64,000 nt of DNA from Hyphomicrobiales bacterium (GCA_016125495.1 WGLQ01000004.1:186001-250000); one strand, 5' to 3'; shown: positions 28,749-37,905, numbered from the stretch's first letter. Program-made: numbers and translations. The notes: a model not told the origin generated them from the letters alone.

Positions 28749-30797
28749 ATGGGGCATCGCGTCGGAGTTGACATCGGCGGGACATTCGCGGATTTCTGCG
28801 CCTTCGATGAAGAGACCGGGCGGCTCCACACGCTGAAGGTCCTCTCTCGGCCGGATGCGCCGGGCAGCGAGGTCGTGGAGGGAATACGCCAGCTCGATGC
28901 CCGCTTCGGGGTGAGCCCCTCCTCGATCACCTATTTCACCCACGGCACGACCGTCGGCGTCAACACGGTGATCCAGCGCAAGGGCGTCCACCTCGCGCTC
29001 TTCACGACGGCGCGCTTCACGGATGTGCTCGAGATCGGGCGGCTCAAGATGCCCGACCCCTATGACATTCTTTCCACCAGGGCCAAGCCCCTGATCTCGA
29101 AGGACATGGTCTTTGGCATCGGCGAGCGCATCCTCTCCGATGGAAGCGTCGACGAACCGCTCGATCCCGAAAGCGTCGCGGCGGCGCTCGCCGCCGCCCG
29201 CGCGCGCGGCGCCAAGGCCATCGTCGTCGCCCTCATCAATTCCTACCGTAATCCGCGACACGAGCAGGAGACCCGCGATCTCCTGCGCGAGCTTGCGCCC
29301 GAGATGGATGTTTATTGCTCGAGCGAGGTCTGGTCGATCGTGCGCGAGTACGAGCGCACCATCACGGCCGTCATCCACAGCTACGTGCAGCGCCGTGTCG
29401 CCGATTATCTCACCTCCCTACAGAAGGCGCTCGCGGCCGAGGGCGTGCCCGCGGTGGCCCAGGTCACCAAGTCCAACGGCGGCGTGATGAACGCCGAACT
29501 CGGCAAGACGCAGTGCGCCCAGATGATCCTCTCGGGCACGGCCGCCGGTGTCATCGGGGCGAGCTTCACCGCGCGTCTCTCCGGCTTTCCCGACACCATG
29601 AGCCTCGACATCGGCGGCACCAGCGCGGACATCGCCATCATCCGCGATGGCCAGCCGCAGTACGGCGTCGGGGAGGTCATCGGCGAATTCCCGATTTATC
29701 TCCCGACCGTCGCGGTCACCTCGATCGGTGCGGGCGGCGGCTCCATCGCCTCGCTGGACGACCTCGGCATCCTGCGCGTCGGCCCCGAGAGCGCGGGTTC
29801 GGTTCCGGGGCCCGCCTGTTACGGCCGGGGCGGAACCCGCCCGACCATAACCGACGCGTTCGCCGTGCTCGGCTTCATCGGTCAGGCGGAACTCGGCTAC
29901 AGCGCCGTCAAGGTCGACCTCGCCAAGGCCCGTGCTGCGGTTGCCTCCATCGCCGATCCCATGGGACGCAGCGTCGAGGAGACGGCCGAGGCGATCGTCA
30001 AGATCGCGATCTCGGGCATGTATCTCGAGGTCAGCAAGCTGATGTCGCGCTCGGGGATCGATCCGCGAAGCTTCGTCCTCCAGGCCTTCGGTGGTGCGGG
30101 CCCGATGATGGCGTGCTTCCTCGCGCCCGAGATCGGAGTCTCCCACGTCGTCATTCCGACCACGCCCGGCGTTCTTTCCGCGCTCGGCGGACTCATCGCG
30201 GACATCAAGAACGATTTCATCAAGACCGTCTACCTCGAGCTGGACGAGGAAAATATGTCGGTCGTGCACCGGGGTTTCGAGACACTGCGCCACGATGCCG
30301 AGCGATGGCTCCGTGAGGAGCAGAACCACCATGGTGCCTCCCGTCTGATCTACGCCGCCGACATGCGCTATCGCGGTCAGTCGTATGAGATCGAGACGGC
30401 GCTCACCGCCGAGCAGGTGGCGAACGGCGACGTCGCGGGCATCGCGGAGGCGTTCCACGCCACGCACGAGCGTATTTTCGACCATTGCGATCGCGGCGCC
30501 TCGGTGCAGATCATCAATCTGCGGATGGTGATCGTCGGTGAAAGCCCCAAGCCGCACCTCGTCGAGCGCGAACTGGTGAGTGGCGCCTCGGTGCCCGAAC
30601 GCGAGGTGCGCGTTTATCTCGAGGGGGCTTGGCTCGACATCCCGCTCTACCGGCGCGAGGCGATGCTGCCGGGCCAGACGTTCACCGGTCCAGCCGTCGT
30701 TGCCCAGGCCGACTGCACCACCTGCATTCCCTCCGGTTACACCGGCCGGGTCGACGGTTACGGGCATCTGATCCTCGAGATCGTGACCAGGCAATAG
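28749..30797 (+). CDS. Hydantoinase/oxoprolinase family protein, subunit A
   Basis: A 682-residue ATP-dependent amidohydrolase subunit. The ASKHA-like phosphate motif is HRVGVDIGGTFADFCAFDE at the N-terminus. The second domain starts at MSLDIGGTSADIAIIRDG, with GTTVGVNTVIQRKG and ITDAFAVLGFIGQAEL between and around them. QAFGGAGPMMACFLAPEIGV and the C-terminal beta domain follow. It pairs with subunit B 27 bp downstream. Family members open hydantoin, N-methylhydantoin or 5-oxoproline rings, or carboxylate ketones, using ATP. The substrate here is unknown. GGTGAGACG precedes the ATG, 4 bp after the regulator stop. Confidence 0.92.
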   Translation: MGHRVGVDIGGTFADFCAFDEETGRLHTLKVLSRPDAPGSEVVEGIRQLDARFGVSPSSITYFTHGTTVGVNTVIQRKGVHLALFTTARFTDVLEIGRLKMPDPYDILSTRAKPLISKDMVFGIGERILSDGSVDEPLDPESVAAALAAARARGAKAIVVALINSYRNPRHEQETRDLLRELAPEMDVYCSSEVWSIVREYERTITAVIHSYVQRRVADYLTSLQKALAAEGVPAVAQVTKSNGGVMNAELGKTQCAQMILSGTAAGVIGASFTARLSGFPDTMSLDIGGTSADIAIIRDGQPQYGVGEVIGEFPIYLPTVAVTSIGAGGGSIASLDDLGILRVGPESAGSVPGPACYGRGGTRPTITDAFAVLGFIGQAELGYSAVKVDLAKARAAVASIADPMGRSVEETAEAIVKIAISGMYLEVSKLMSRSGIDPRSFVLQAFGGAGPMMACFLAPEIGVSHVVIPTTPGVLSALGGLIADIKNDFIKTVYLELDEENMSVVHRGFETLRHDAERWLREEQNHHGASRLIYAADMRYRGQSYEIETALTAEQVANGDVAGIAEAFHATHERIFDHCDRGASVQIINLRMVIVGESPKPHLVERELVSGASVPEREVRVYLEGAWLDIPLYRREAMLPGQTFTGPAVVAQADCTTCIPSGYTGRVDGYGHLILEIVTRQ

Positions 30798-30824
30798 CGG
30801 CGTTCCAAGAGAGGCGGCACGACC

Positions 30825-32831
30825 ATGGCAATCGACAAGGTGACGCTCCAGATCCTCGCCAACCACTGCTCGGCGGCGGCCGAGAGCATGGCGAACACGT
30901 TGCTGCGCACGGCGCATTCCACCTTCGTCAAGGAGACGGAGGATTTCACGACCGGTCTCGCGACGCCGGACGGCAAGACATTCGCCTCGCCGTACGAACT
31001 CGGCGTCACCTGGTTCGTGGGCCTCGATTACGGCCGCGCCATCCGCCACATCGATCGCTACGAGCCCGGCGACATCGCCATCACCAACGATCCCTACTCC
31101 GGGTTCGTTTGCACCCATTCGCCGGACACCCACCTCTGGAAGCCGATCTTCCACAAGGGTGAACTCGTCTGCTTCTCGGTGACGCACATCCACAACACCG
31201 ACGTCGGAGGCGCGGTCCCTGCATCTCTTTCGCGCACGCTCACCGAGGTGCACCAGGAGGGTATCCGCATCCCTCCGGTGAAAATATACAAGAAGGGGGA
31301 GCTCAACCGCGAAATCCGCGACACCATGCTCGCCAATGTCCGCATGCCAGAGCAGAACTGGGGCGACATGAAGGCCCAGGTGGCCGCCGTCAACACGGGC
31401 GAGCGCAAGGTCCACGAGATGATCGCCCGCTTCGGCTTCGAAACCTTCATCGAGGGTCGCGCGGCGCTGCTCGACCACGGCGAGGCGCAGGCGCGGCGGG
31501 TGATCGCCGCAATCCCGGACGGAGAGTATTTCTTCGCCGACTACACGGACGAGGACTCCGTCGGCGGCTATCCCTGCCGCATCGCCCTCAATCTCGTCGT
31601 CAAGGGAGATGAATTGCTGTTCGACTTCTCGCAGTCGGACCCTCAGCTCACCTCTTCGCTCAACATTCCCTCCGGCGGCGACCCGCGGCACGCTCTGCTG
31701 ATGATCGCCTACGTCTACCTCGTGCGGCTTCTCGATCCCAAGATACTGCTCAATTCGGGGGTGCTGCGGCCCTGCGACTCCGTTCTTCCGAAGGGTTCCA
31801 TGGTGAACCCGGAGTTCCCGGCGGCCGTTGGCATGCGCACGCTGACGACACTGCGCCTCCAGTCCGTGCTGCTCGGTGCCTTTGCCAAGGCGCTTCCCGG
31901 CCGCATCCCGGCCGCTTGTGGCGATGGCGGCCCTCTCCTCAACATCCGCACGACGGACAACAGGACCGGCCGTAAGATCATGGCGAACCTCAACCCGATC
32001 TCGGGCGGCGGTGGTGGCACCTCGTTCCGTGACGGCACGGAGGGCTCTGGCGCCAACTTCGGCTTCCTCAAGAACACGCCCGTCGAGATCAGCGAGGCAG
32101 AGGTTCCGGTCAAGATCCTCGGCTACGGTCTCGCCACGGACTCGGGCGGCGCCGGGAAATACCGTGGCGGGCTCGGCACCGAGCTCGAGTTCGAGGTTCA
32201 ATCGCCGCATTCCTTCGTGACGGCACGTAACCGTGATCGCACCCATTTTGCTCCGTGGGGTCTCGAGGGCGGACGCCACGGACGCACCTCCGCCTTCTGG
32301 CTCAATCGCGGCAGCAATAGGGAGGTCAATCTCGGCAACACCGACATTTTCACCGCCGAGCCGGGGGACCGCGTTTACATCTGCAGTGCCGGCGCCGGCG
32401 GCTGGGGGAGCCCCTGGGAGCGCGACACCACGCGCGTTCTGGACGATGTCGAGCGCGGTTTCGTCTCCCAAGAAGCGGCCGAGCGCCTCTATGGCGTCGT
32501 GATACGTGAGGGCGCCATCGACCGGCCGGCCACCGAGCGGGCGCGCGCTGCAATGGCCGCGCGTGACGCCAAGGCCTTCTATGGCTTCAATCAGCATCGC
32601 ATCGACTTCGAGAAGGTGTGGTCGCTGGACGCCTACGCCGAACTCATCCGCATCGTTTCCGGGCTGCCGGTCCACTGGCGCTTCTTCGTCAAGCACAAGG
32701 TGTTCGAGGCGGTGGGCCAGCTCCCTGCCGACCAGCGCGGCGGCGGTAGCGCGCAAGTGAGGGAGATTTTTGAGAGGTTGTGCGAGGAGTTTCCGCAGCT
32801 TGCGCGCTCGCGCCTGGCGGCGGCCGAGTAG
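30825..32831 (+). CDS. Hydantoinase/oxoprolinase family protein, subunit B
   Basis: A 668-residue HyuB-type subunit. Signatures: QILANHCSAAAESMANTLLR at the N-terminus, DLIIT-like AITNDPYSGFVCTHSPDTHL, CFSVTHIHNTDVGGAVP, the catalytic-core NPEFPAAVGMRTLTTLRLQS, and GGGGGTSFRDGTEGSG followed by GKYRGGLGTELEF. It is longer by about 100 residues than many HyuB, due to a C-terminal domain (residues 560-668). Cotranscribed with subunit A and with the ABC importer. Confidence 0.92.
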   Translation: MAIDKVTLQILANHCSAAAESMANTLLRTAHSTFVKETEDFTTGLATPDGKTFASPYELGVTWFVGLDYGRAIRHIDRYEPGDIAITNDPYSGFVCTHSPDTHLWKPIFHKGELVCFSVTHIHNTDVGGAVPASLSRTLTEVHQEGIRIPPVKIYKKGELNREIRDTMLANVRMPEQNWGDMKAQVAAVNTGERKVHEMIARFGFETFIEGRAALLDHGEAQARRVIAAIPDGEYFFADYTDEDSVGGYPCRIALNLVVKGDELLFDFSQSDPQLTSSLNIPSGGDPRHALLMIAYVYLVRLLDPKILLNSGVLRPCDSVLPKGSMVNPEFPAAVGMRTLTTLRLQSVLLGAFAKALPGRIPAACGDGGPLLNIRTTDNRTGRKIMANLNPISGGGGGTSFRDGTEGSGANFGFLKNTPVEISEAEVPVKILGYGLATDSGGAGKYRGGLGTELEFEVQSPHSFVTARNRDRTHFAPWGLEGGRHGRTSAFWLNRGSNREVNLGNTDIFTAEPGDRVYICSAGAGGWGSPWERDTTRVLDDVERGFVSQEAAERLYGVVIREGAIDRPATERARAAMAARDAKAFYGFNQHRIDFEKVWSLDAYAELIRIVSGLPVHWRFFVKHKVFEAVGQLPADQRGGGSAQVREIFERLCEEFPQLARSRLAAAE

Positions 32832-32852
32832 AACGGGGAGGGCAGCGGCAAG

Positions 32853-33986
32853 GTGCAGTACGCACGAACGGATGTCGGCATGACGGATCGCGGGCGCCAG
32901 CTCCGGATCGAGGGGTTGACCAAGCGCTTCGGCACCGTTGTGGCGGTCGACAGTCTCGATCTCCTGGTCGAGCCCGGACTGCTCGTTGCGCTGCTCGGCC
33001 CCTCCGGTTGCGGCAAGACCACGACATTGCGCGCCATCGCCGGTTTCGAGGCGCCGGACGAGGGTCGTATCATGATCGGGGACCGCGACGTCAGTCGGCT
33101 GTCACCCGACCGTCGCGGCCTCGGGATGGTGTTCCAGAACTATTCCCTCTTTCCACATATGACGGTCGCCGAGAACATCGCCTTCGGCCTCAAGATGAAG
33201 CGGACACCGGCCGGTGAGATCGTCGATCGCGTCCGCGAGATGCTCGACCTCGTCCAACTGCCGAATTTCGAGGACCGCTATCCCAACCAGCTTTCGGGTG
33301 GCCAGCAGCAGCGCGTTGCCCTGGCGAGATCCCTCGTTACGAACCCGTCCGTTCTCCTCCTCGACGAACCGCTCGGTGCTCTCGACAAGAACCTGCGCGA
33401 GACCATGCAGTTCGAACTCCGCCGCATCCAGCATACGCTCGGGATCACGACCATCCTCGTCACCCACGACCAGGAGGAAGCCCTGACGCTGAGCGACCGC
33501 GTCGTGGTCATGAACCAGGGCCGCATCCTCCAGGCAGGAACGCCCGAGGAAGTCTATGAGTTTCCGACCTCCCGCTTCGTTTCCGAATTTCTCGGCACGT
33601 CCAATCTCTTCGACGGCGTTCTCGGCGAGGGCGTCGGAAGCGATCGCCGCGAGTTCGTGATCGGCTCGGGCGGCCATCGACACGCGGTCGAGGTGGCCAG
33701 TGGAGCCGGACAGCGCGCTTCGGGGCCGGCCACTCTGGCCCTGCGTCCGGAAAAAGTGGTGCTCCAGGAGGCTGCGCCCGCAGGCGTCAATCATGTTCCG
33801 GTCGAGATTGCCGGGCATGTCTTTCGCGGCAGCTATCACGCCTACGAGGTGCGCATGGCCGGCAGAACGGAACCGATATTGGTCTACGATCAGGCGCGTT
33901 CGCGCACGCAGGCGCGCCGCTTCGCCCCGGGCGATCGCGTGTTGCTCACGTGGCGGGCCGAGGATGGGGTGCTGCTCGAGGGCTGA
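32853..33986 (+). CDS. ABC importer ATP-binding subunit (PotA-type)
   Basis: 377 residues from a GTG at 32853 (GGGGAGGG upstream); ATG 32880 is the alternative. Walker A LLGPSGCGKTTTLRAIAGFE, Q-loop VFQNYSLFPHMTVAENIAFG, signature LSGGQQQRVALARSL, Walker B VLLLDEPLGALD and switch His LVTHDQEEAL are all intact. The C-terminal TOBE-2 domain (LALRPEKVVLQ...) is typical of spermidine/putrescine and Fe/sulfate-type importers. It energises the permeases encoded at 35182-36922. Confidence 0.95.
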   Translation: MQYARTDVGMTDRGRQLRIEGLTKRFGTVVAVDSLDLLVEPGLLVALLGPSGCGKTTTLRAIAGFEAPDEGRIMIGDRDVSRLSPDRRGLGMVFQNYSLFPHMTVAENIAFGLKMKRTPAGEIVDRVREMLDLVQLPNFEDRYPNQLSGGQQQRVALARSLVTNPSVLLLDEPLGALDKNLRETMQFELRRIQHTLGITTILVTHDQEEALTLSDRVVVMNQGRILQAGTPEEVYEFPTSRFVSEFLGTSNLFDGVLGEGVGSDRREFVIGSGGHRHAVEVASGAGQRASGPATLALRPEKVVLQEAAPAGVNHVPVEIAGHVFRGSYHAYEVRMAGRTEPILVYDQARSRTQARRFAPGDRVLLTWRAEDGVLLEG

Positions 33987-34063
33987 CGGCAGCCCCAGGG
34001 CGTTCCGGTACACCTCCCGGCCGGGGCGAAGCCGCCCGAAGAGTGGAGGAAATGGAGGAAAGA

Positions 34064-35125
34064 ATGAAGGACAGAAGCATTTTGAAGGGTCTCGACCGGC
34101 GCCAGGTGCTCGCCGGCCTCGGTGCGGCGGCAACCCTGCCGCTCATGCCGCGAACGGCGCTTGCCGCCGATGTCAAGCAGATCACGGTCACGAGCTATGG
34201 CGGCATCTGGGAGCGCGCCATCAGGGAGTGCTTCGTTACCGATTTCAAGGCGCGCACGGGTGTCGACGCCGAGGTGCTGATCGGCGGCCCGCCGCAGTGG
34301 ATCAGCCAGATCGAGGCCAACAAGGACAATCCGCCGATCCACGTTCTCGTTGCGACCCCGGATTCGGCCGCTGTCGCCGTCAAGGCCGGCCTCGTCGACC
34401 CGATCTCGGTCGAGAAGGTGCCGAACCTCGCCAACGTACCGCAGCAGTTCATCGACATGGCACTCGGGCACGGAGCGGCATTCGACTACGGCGCCGCCGG
34501 CCTCGCTTACAACAAGGACACGGTTAAAAATCCGCCGAAGTCCATCAAGGAGTTCGTCGAGCGCACGATCGCCGGCGAATGGAAGGCGGGGCTGCCGACC
34601 ATCTCCTACGCCCCGGCGCCGCAGGCATTCGTCTGGTCGTTCGCCGACGCGCTCGGTGGCGGTGTCGAGAACCTCGACCCGTTCTTTGCCGCCATGCAGA
34701 AGATGCGGCCCAACGTCGTCTTCTGGACCGGTGTCACCGACTTCCTCAACCTGATGGACGCGGGCGAGGTCGACATCGGCGTCTACTACGACGGGCGCAC
34801 CTGGGCGCACTACGACACCGGCAAGACGTACATCGACTTCATCAATCCCGAGGAGGGAGGCGTGATGTCGCCCGTCTGCACGATGAAGGTCAAGAACGCG
34901 CCGGAGATCGCCTGGGAGTACGTGAATTCCATGCTGGCACCTGGGCCGCAGGCCGAGTTCGCCAAGATCCTCAACTATGGCGTCACGAACACGCAGGTCC
35001 AATACGACGAATTGCGCCAGAAGCGCATCACGCCGTGGGAAAAGACGAGGTTCCCGCCGAACGACCGGATTGGAGAGCTGCTGCCGGCCTGGACGGAGCG
35101 CTGGAACAAGGAAATCGGAGCCTAA
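34064..35125 (+). CDS. ABC importer substrate-binding protein (PotD-like)
   Basis: 353 residues from the ATG at 34064, preceded by an ideal GGAGGAAAG. A Tat-like leader DRRQVLAGLGAAATLPLMPR ends at ALA. The mature protein starts with QITVTSYGGIWERAIRECF, the type of opening seen in polyamine and spermidine-binding proteins. GAAFDYGAAGLAYNKDTVKN and IGVYYDGRTWAHYDTG line the predicted cleft. It lies between the ATPase and the permease genes of one operon; the stem-loop after its stop could raise its yield relative to the permeases. The ligand is probably the compound degraded by HyuAB. Confidence 0.9.
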   Translation: MKDRSILKGLDRRQVLAGLGAAATLPLMPRTALAADVKQITVTSYGGIWERAIRECFVTDFKARTGVDAEVLIGGPPQWISQIEANKDNPPIHVLVATPDSAAVAVKAGLVDPISVEKVPNLANVPQQFIDMALGHGAAFDYGAAGLAYNKDTVKNPPKSIKEFVERTIAGEWKAGLPTISYAPAPQAFVWSFADALGGGVENLDPFFAAMQKMRPNVVFWTGVTDFLNLMDAGEVDIGVYYDGRTWAHYDTGKTYIDFINPEEGGVMSPVCTMKVKNAPEIAWEYVNSMLAPGPQAEFAKILNYGVTNTQVQYDELRQKRITPWEKTRFPPNDRIGELLPAWTERWNKEIGA

Positions 35126-35134
35126 TTCCGACGA

Positions 35135-35163
35135 GGGAGCCGCCGGACACCCCGGCGGCTCCC
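35135..35163 (+). other. Intra-operon RNA stem-loop
   Basis: A perfect 12-bp stem GGGAGCCGCCGG / CCGGCGGCTCCC with a 5-nt loop (ACACC), placed between the stop of the binding-protein gene and the ATG of the first permease. No T tract follows. Such elements protect upstream mRNA from 3' exonucleases and lower downstream expression. Confidence 0.7.
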
Positions 35164-35181
35164 GTTCTACTTGGGGGCAAC

Positions 35182-36096
35182 ATGACGACGCCGACCGGCA
35201 CCGCCGAACAACCGACGACGTCGCCGCGCTCGGGCCTCTGGTCGCGAGGTGCGGGGCATTATCAGAGCGTCGGTGAGTGGTGGATCCTGCCGGCGGCGAT
35301 TTTCCTCGTCGTCTTCTTCGTGGTTCCGCTGGTCGAGAACGCGGAAAAGAGCATTGCCCTCTCCCAATTGCTTCGCCCTGGAACGGGCGACGGCTACTAT
35401 CTGAAGCTCTTCACCGATCCCTATTATCTCTGGGTGATCGGCCAGACGGTCATTCTGAGCGTCGGCGTGACGGCGATCTGTGTCGTGGTCGGCTATCCGA
35501 TTGCCCTTTACCTCGTGCGCCACGCCGGGCGCTGGAGCGGGCTCGTCATCTTCCTGCTGATCGCTCCGCTCCTCACCTCGATCATCATGCGCACCTTCGG
35601 CTGGCGGGTCCTGTTCGCGCGTCGGGGGTTGTTCAATGAGACCCTGATGGACATCGGCTGGATCGAACGGCCGATCGCCTTCCTCAATGGCCCGGTCCCC
35701 GCCGTGATCGGTCTCGTCCATGTCCTCGTGCCGTTCATGATTCTCTCCATCGCCTCGGTGCTGCGCAACATCGACATCGGGCTGGAGGAATCCGCGCGTC
35801 TTCTCGGCGCCGGGAGGATCAGGACATTCATGTCGGTGACACTGCCGCTCAGCCTCGATGGCATCGGCACAGGCGCGATCCTGGTCTTCCTCCTCGCCAA
35901 CGGCAGCTTCGTGACGCTCCTGTTGCTCGGTGGCGGTTCGATCCAGACCCTGCCGCTGCTGATCTACCAGCAATTCAATACGACCCGGGACTTCGGATTC
36001 GCCTCCGCCATGAGCAATGTGCTGCTCGTCGTGGCGCTCGCCTGCCTCTATCTCCAGCTGCGCCTCATCCGGCGGCGCGGCGTCAAGGGAGGGTGA
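35182..36096 (+). CDS. ABC importer permease (PotB-like)
   Basis: 304 residues from the ATG at 35182. About six membrane segments, starting with WWILPAAIFLVVFFVVPLV. The EAA loop that contacts the ATPase is LEESARLLGAGRIRTFMSVT followed by LPLSLDGIGTGAIL. RSVLFA-like RVLFARRGLFNETL matches the periplasmic loop of spermidine permeases. It pairs with the second permease, whose ATG is 4 bp after this stop. Confidence 0.93.
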   Translation: MTTPTGTAEQPTTSPRSGLWSRGAGHYQSVGEWWILPAAIFLVVFFVVPLVENAEKSIALSQLLRPGTGDGYYLKLFTDPYYLWVIGQTVILSVGVTAICVVVGYPIALYLVRHAGRWSGLVIFLLIAPLLTSIIMRTFGWRVLFARRGLFNETLMDIGWIERPIAFLNGPVPAVIGLVHVLVPFMILSIASVLRNIDIGLEESARLLGAGRIRTFMSVTLPLSLDGIGTGAILVFLLANGSFVTLLLLGGGSIQTLPLLIYQQFNTTRDFGFASAMSNVLLVVALACLYLQLRLIRRRGVKGG

Positions 36097-36100
36097 CCCC

Positions 36101-36922
36101 ATGGAGGGCTGGTCCTACTATTGGGAGAACCGGGGCTCGCGCCTCCTTCTGACGGCCTATGTCGTCGCTTTCTTCATCTTCCTCATCGCGCCGATTCTGA
36201 TCGTCGTGGTGGTCTCCTTCAGCGCCACGTCCTATGTCGCGTTCCCGCCGCGCGAGGGTCTGTCCCTGCAATGGTTCCAGCGCTTCTGGGAATACAAGCC
36301 GTTCCTCAACTCCCTCATCGTCTCGATCCAGATCGCGCTGCTATCCGCGGCCCTCGGTGCGCTGCTCGGCGTTCCGGCGGCGCTCGCCCTGGTGCGCAGC
36401 CGGCGGCGCCTCGCCAACACGGTGATGACCTTTCTCCTCTCGCCTCTTTCGATGCCGCTCATCGTGTTGGGTTTTGCGCTGCTCTTCTTTCTCTCGCGCA
36501 TCGGCTTCGGGGTTTCGTTCCTCTCCCTCCTGATCGCCCACACGGTGGTCAGCCTGCCCTACATCGTGCGCACCGTCGCCGGCGTCTACCGCGGCATTTC
36601 GCCCGAGTTCGAGGAGACGGCCGCGATCCTCGGTGCCAACCGCTGGCAGGTCTTCGTCAACGTGACACTGCCGATGATCAAGCCGGGCATCTTCGCGGGC
36701 GCGCTCTTTGCCATGCTGATCTCGCTCGACAATCTGCCGATCTCCTACTTCTTCGGCAGCGCCGAGACGAACACGCTGCCCGTCGTGATGTTGAGCTACC
36801 TGGAGCACCAGTTCGACCCCTCGGTTGCGGCCGCCAGCACCATTCAGCTCCTCGTTGCCATCGTCGGCTTGGTCATCCTGGAGCGCACCTACGGCCTCCA
36901 GCGCATCGGCATGCCGACCTGA
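36101..36922 (+). CDS. ABC importer permease (PotC-like)
   Basis: 273 residues with AAGGGAGGG upstream of the ATG at 36101. Six membrane segments from LLLTAYVVAFFIFLIAPILI on. A PotC-like SLQWFQRFWEYKPFLNSLIV region is followed by the EAA loop FEETAAILGANRWQVFVNVT then LPMIKPGIFAG. ISLDNLPISYFFGSAETNTL is typical for the polyamine permease C subunit. Last gene of the regulator-HyuAB-ABC operon. Confidence 0.94.
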   Translation: MEGWSYYWENRGSRLLLTAYVVAFFIFLIAPILIVVVVSFSATSYVAFPPREGLSLQWFQRFWEYKPFLNSLIVSIQIALLSAALGALLGVPAALALVRSRRRLANTVMTFLLSPLSMPLIVLGFALLFFLSRIGFGVSFLSLLIAHTVVSLPYIVRTVAGVYRGISPEFEETAAILGANRWQVFVNVTLPMIKPGIFAGALFAMLISLDNLPISYFFGSAETNTLPVVMLSYLEHQFDPSVAAASTIQLLVAIVGLVILERTYGLQRIGMPT

Positions 36923-36934
36923 GCGGAGCCCTCG

Positions 36935-37435
36935 TCATGTGGGCTGTTCGCCGCGCGCCCTTGCCAGCAGACGCAGCATGATCTCGCGCAGGAGTGCGTT
37001 CTCCTGCGGACTGAGGTGGCGCACGAAAAGTTCGTCGATGGCCGGGCCGTAGACGGTCCACATGCGCCGGCGCATCTCGCAGCCCTTCTCGGTGATCCGG
37101 GCAAAGGTGCCGCGCCGGTCGCTCGCGACACGTTCGCGCTCGACGAGCCCCTCCCGCTCGAGCTTGTCGACGAGGCGGGTCAGATTGCTGCGCGCGATCA
37201 CGGCCGTATCGGCCAGTTCGTGCATGCGCAGGCGCTGATCCGGCGCGCGCTCCAGAACCCAGAGCACGACATACCAGGCGAGATCGGGGAGTCCCGCCGC
37301 CCTGAGCCGCTCCTCGATCAGCACGACCAGCGCATCGTGCGCCGTGATGAAGGCGGGCCAGGCCGAGGTCCCTGCCTTGCCCGATGTCTTGCCCGCCCCG
37401 GTCTGCTTCGTCCCTCGCCCGCCCGCCTCCGCCAT
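36935..37435 (-). CDS. MarR-family transcriptional regulator
   Basis: 166 residues from the ATG at 37435 with GAGAGGCG upstream. The winged helix runs from DLAWYVVLWVLERAPDQRLR through MHELADTAVIARSNLTRLVD (recognition helix) to the wing KLEREGLVERERVASDRRGT. Flanking helices form the dimer interface. The gene is divergent from a rhodanese gene, and the 113-bp gap holds a 14-bp inverted repeat (37494-37529) that is a good candidate operator. It probably controls itself and the rhodanese/YHS genes. Confidence 0.9.
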   Translation of the reverse strand: MAEAGGRGTKQTGAGKTSGKAGTSAWPAFITAHDALVVLIEERLRAAGLPDLAWYVVLWVLERAPDQRLRMHELADTAVIARSNLTRLVDKLEREGLVERERVASDRRGTFARITEKGCEMRRRMWTVYGPAIDELFVRHLSPQENALLREIMLRLLARARGEQPT

Positions 37436-37493
37436 GAATCGCCTCTCGCCTTCGTGATTTGTCCGTGATGATGGTTGCGACTTATATGATTGC

Positions 37494-37529
37494 ATGTGGA
37501 ATGATCAAAAACGAGATCATACCATATGA
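37494..37529. promoter_or_regulatory. Inverted-repeat operator between marR-type and rhodanese genes
   Basis: CATGTGGAATGATC (37494-37507) and GATCATACCATATG (37516-37529) match as an inverted repeat at 12 of 14 positions, with an 8-nt A-rich spacer. The inner ATGATC/GATCAT core is perfect. The region is strikingly AT-rich for this genome. Size and symmetry fit a MarR dimer site or two half-sites. Confidence 0.6.
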
Positions 37530-37563
37530 ATAGAGTACGTGATCCGCGATGAGGACACAAGCC

Positions 37564-37905
37564 ATGCCCCGCACAATCACCCTCGAGGACCTGCTCGAAC
37601 GGCTGGACGCGATGCCGCGCCCGGTGCTGATCGAGGCTCTTCCAGAGCGCTATTACCGCGACGGCCATCTGCCGGGCGCGCTCCACATGCCGCACGACGA
37701 GGTGGGCCGGCTGGCGATGCAGGCCGTGCCCGACAAGTCAGCCGAGATCGTCGTCTACTGCGCGTCCGCCGCCTGCCGCAATTCGCACATCGCGGCCGCA
37801 ACCCTCGAAGGTCTCGGGTACCTCGACGTCAGCATCTACGCAGGCGGAAAAGAGGACTGGAAAAACGCCGGCCTCGCACTCGAGAAAGCCGGTCCTGGCG
37901 GCTGA
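37564..37905 (+). CDS. Single-domain rhodanese-like protein
   Basis: 113 residues from the ATG at 37564 (GAGGACA upstream); an ATG 15 bp earlier is possible. A compact rhodanese fold: PVLIEALPERYYRDGHLPGA then LHMPHDEVGRLA, and the active-site loop VVYCASAACRNSHIAAATLE with the catalytic Cys followed by a second Cys four residues later. The end GYLDVSIYAGGKEDWKNAGL is typical. Single-domain rhodaneses carry sulfane sulfur for detoxification or redox signalling. Divergent from a MarR regulator that may sense reactive sulfur or electrophiles. Confidence 0.88.
   Translation: MPRTITLEDLLERLDAMPRPVLIEALPERYYRDGHLPGALHMPHDEVGRLAMQAVPDKSAEIVVYCASAACRNSHIAAATLEGLGYLDVSIYAGGKEDWKNAGLALEKAGPGG

Noticed and set aside
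29418-32756. 1112-codon open frame on the minus strand across hyuA and hyuB
   Set aside because: It is the mirror of two well-conserved plus-strand genes. Long antisense frames are expected at this GC content, and its residue composition is low-complexity Arg/Asp/Gly/Val.
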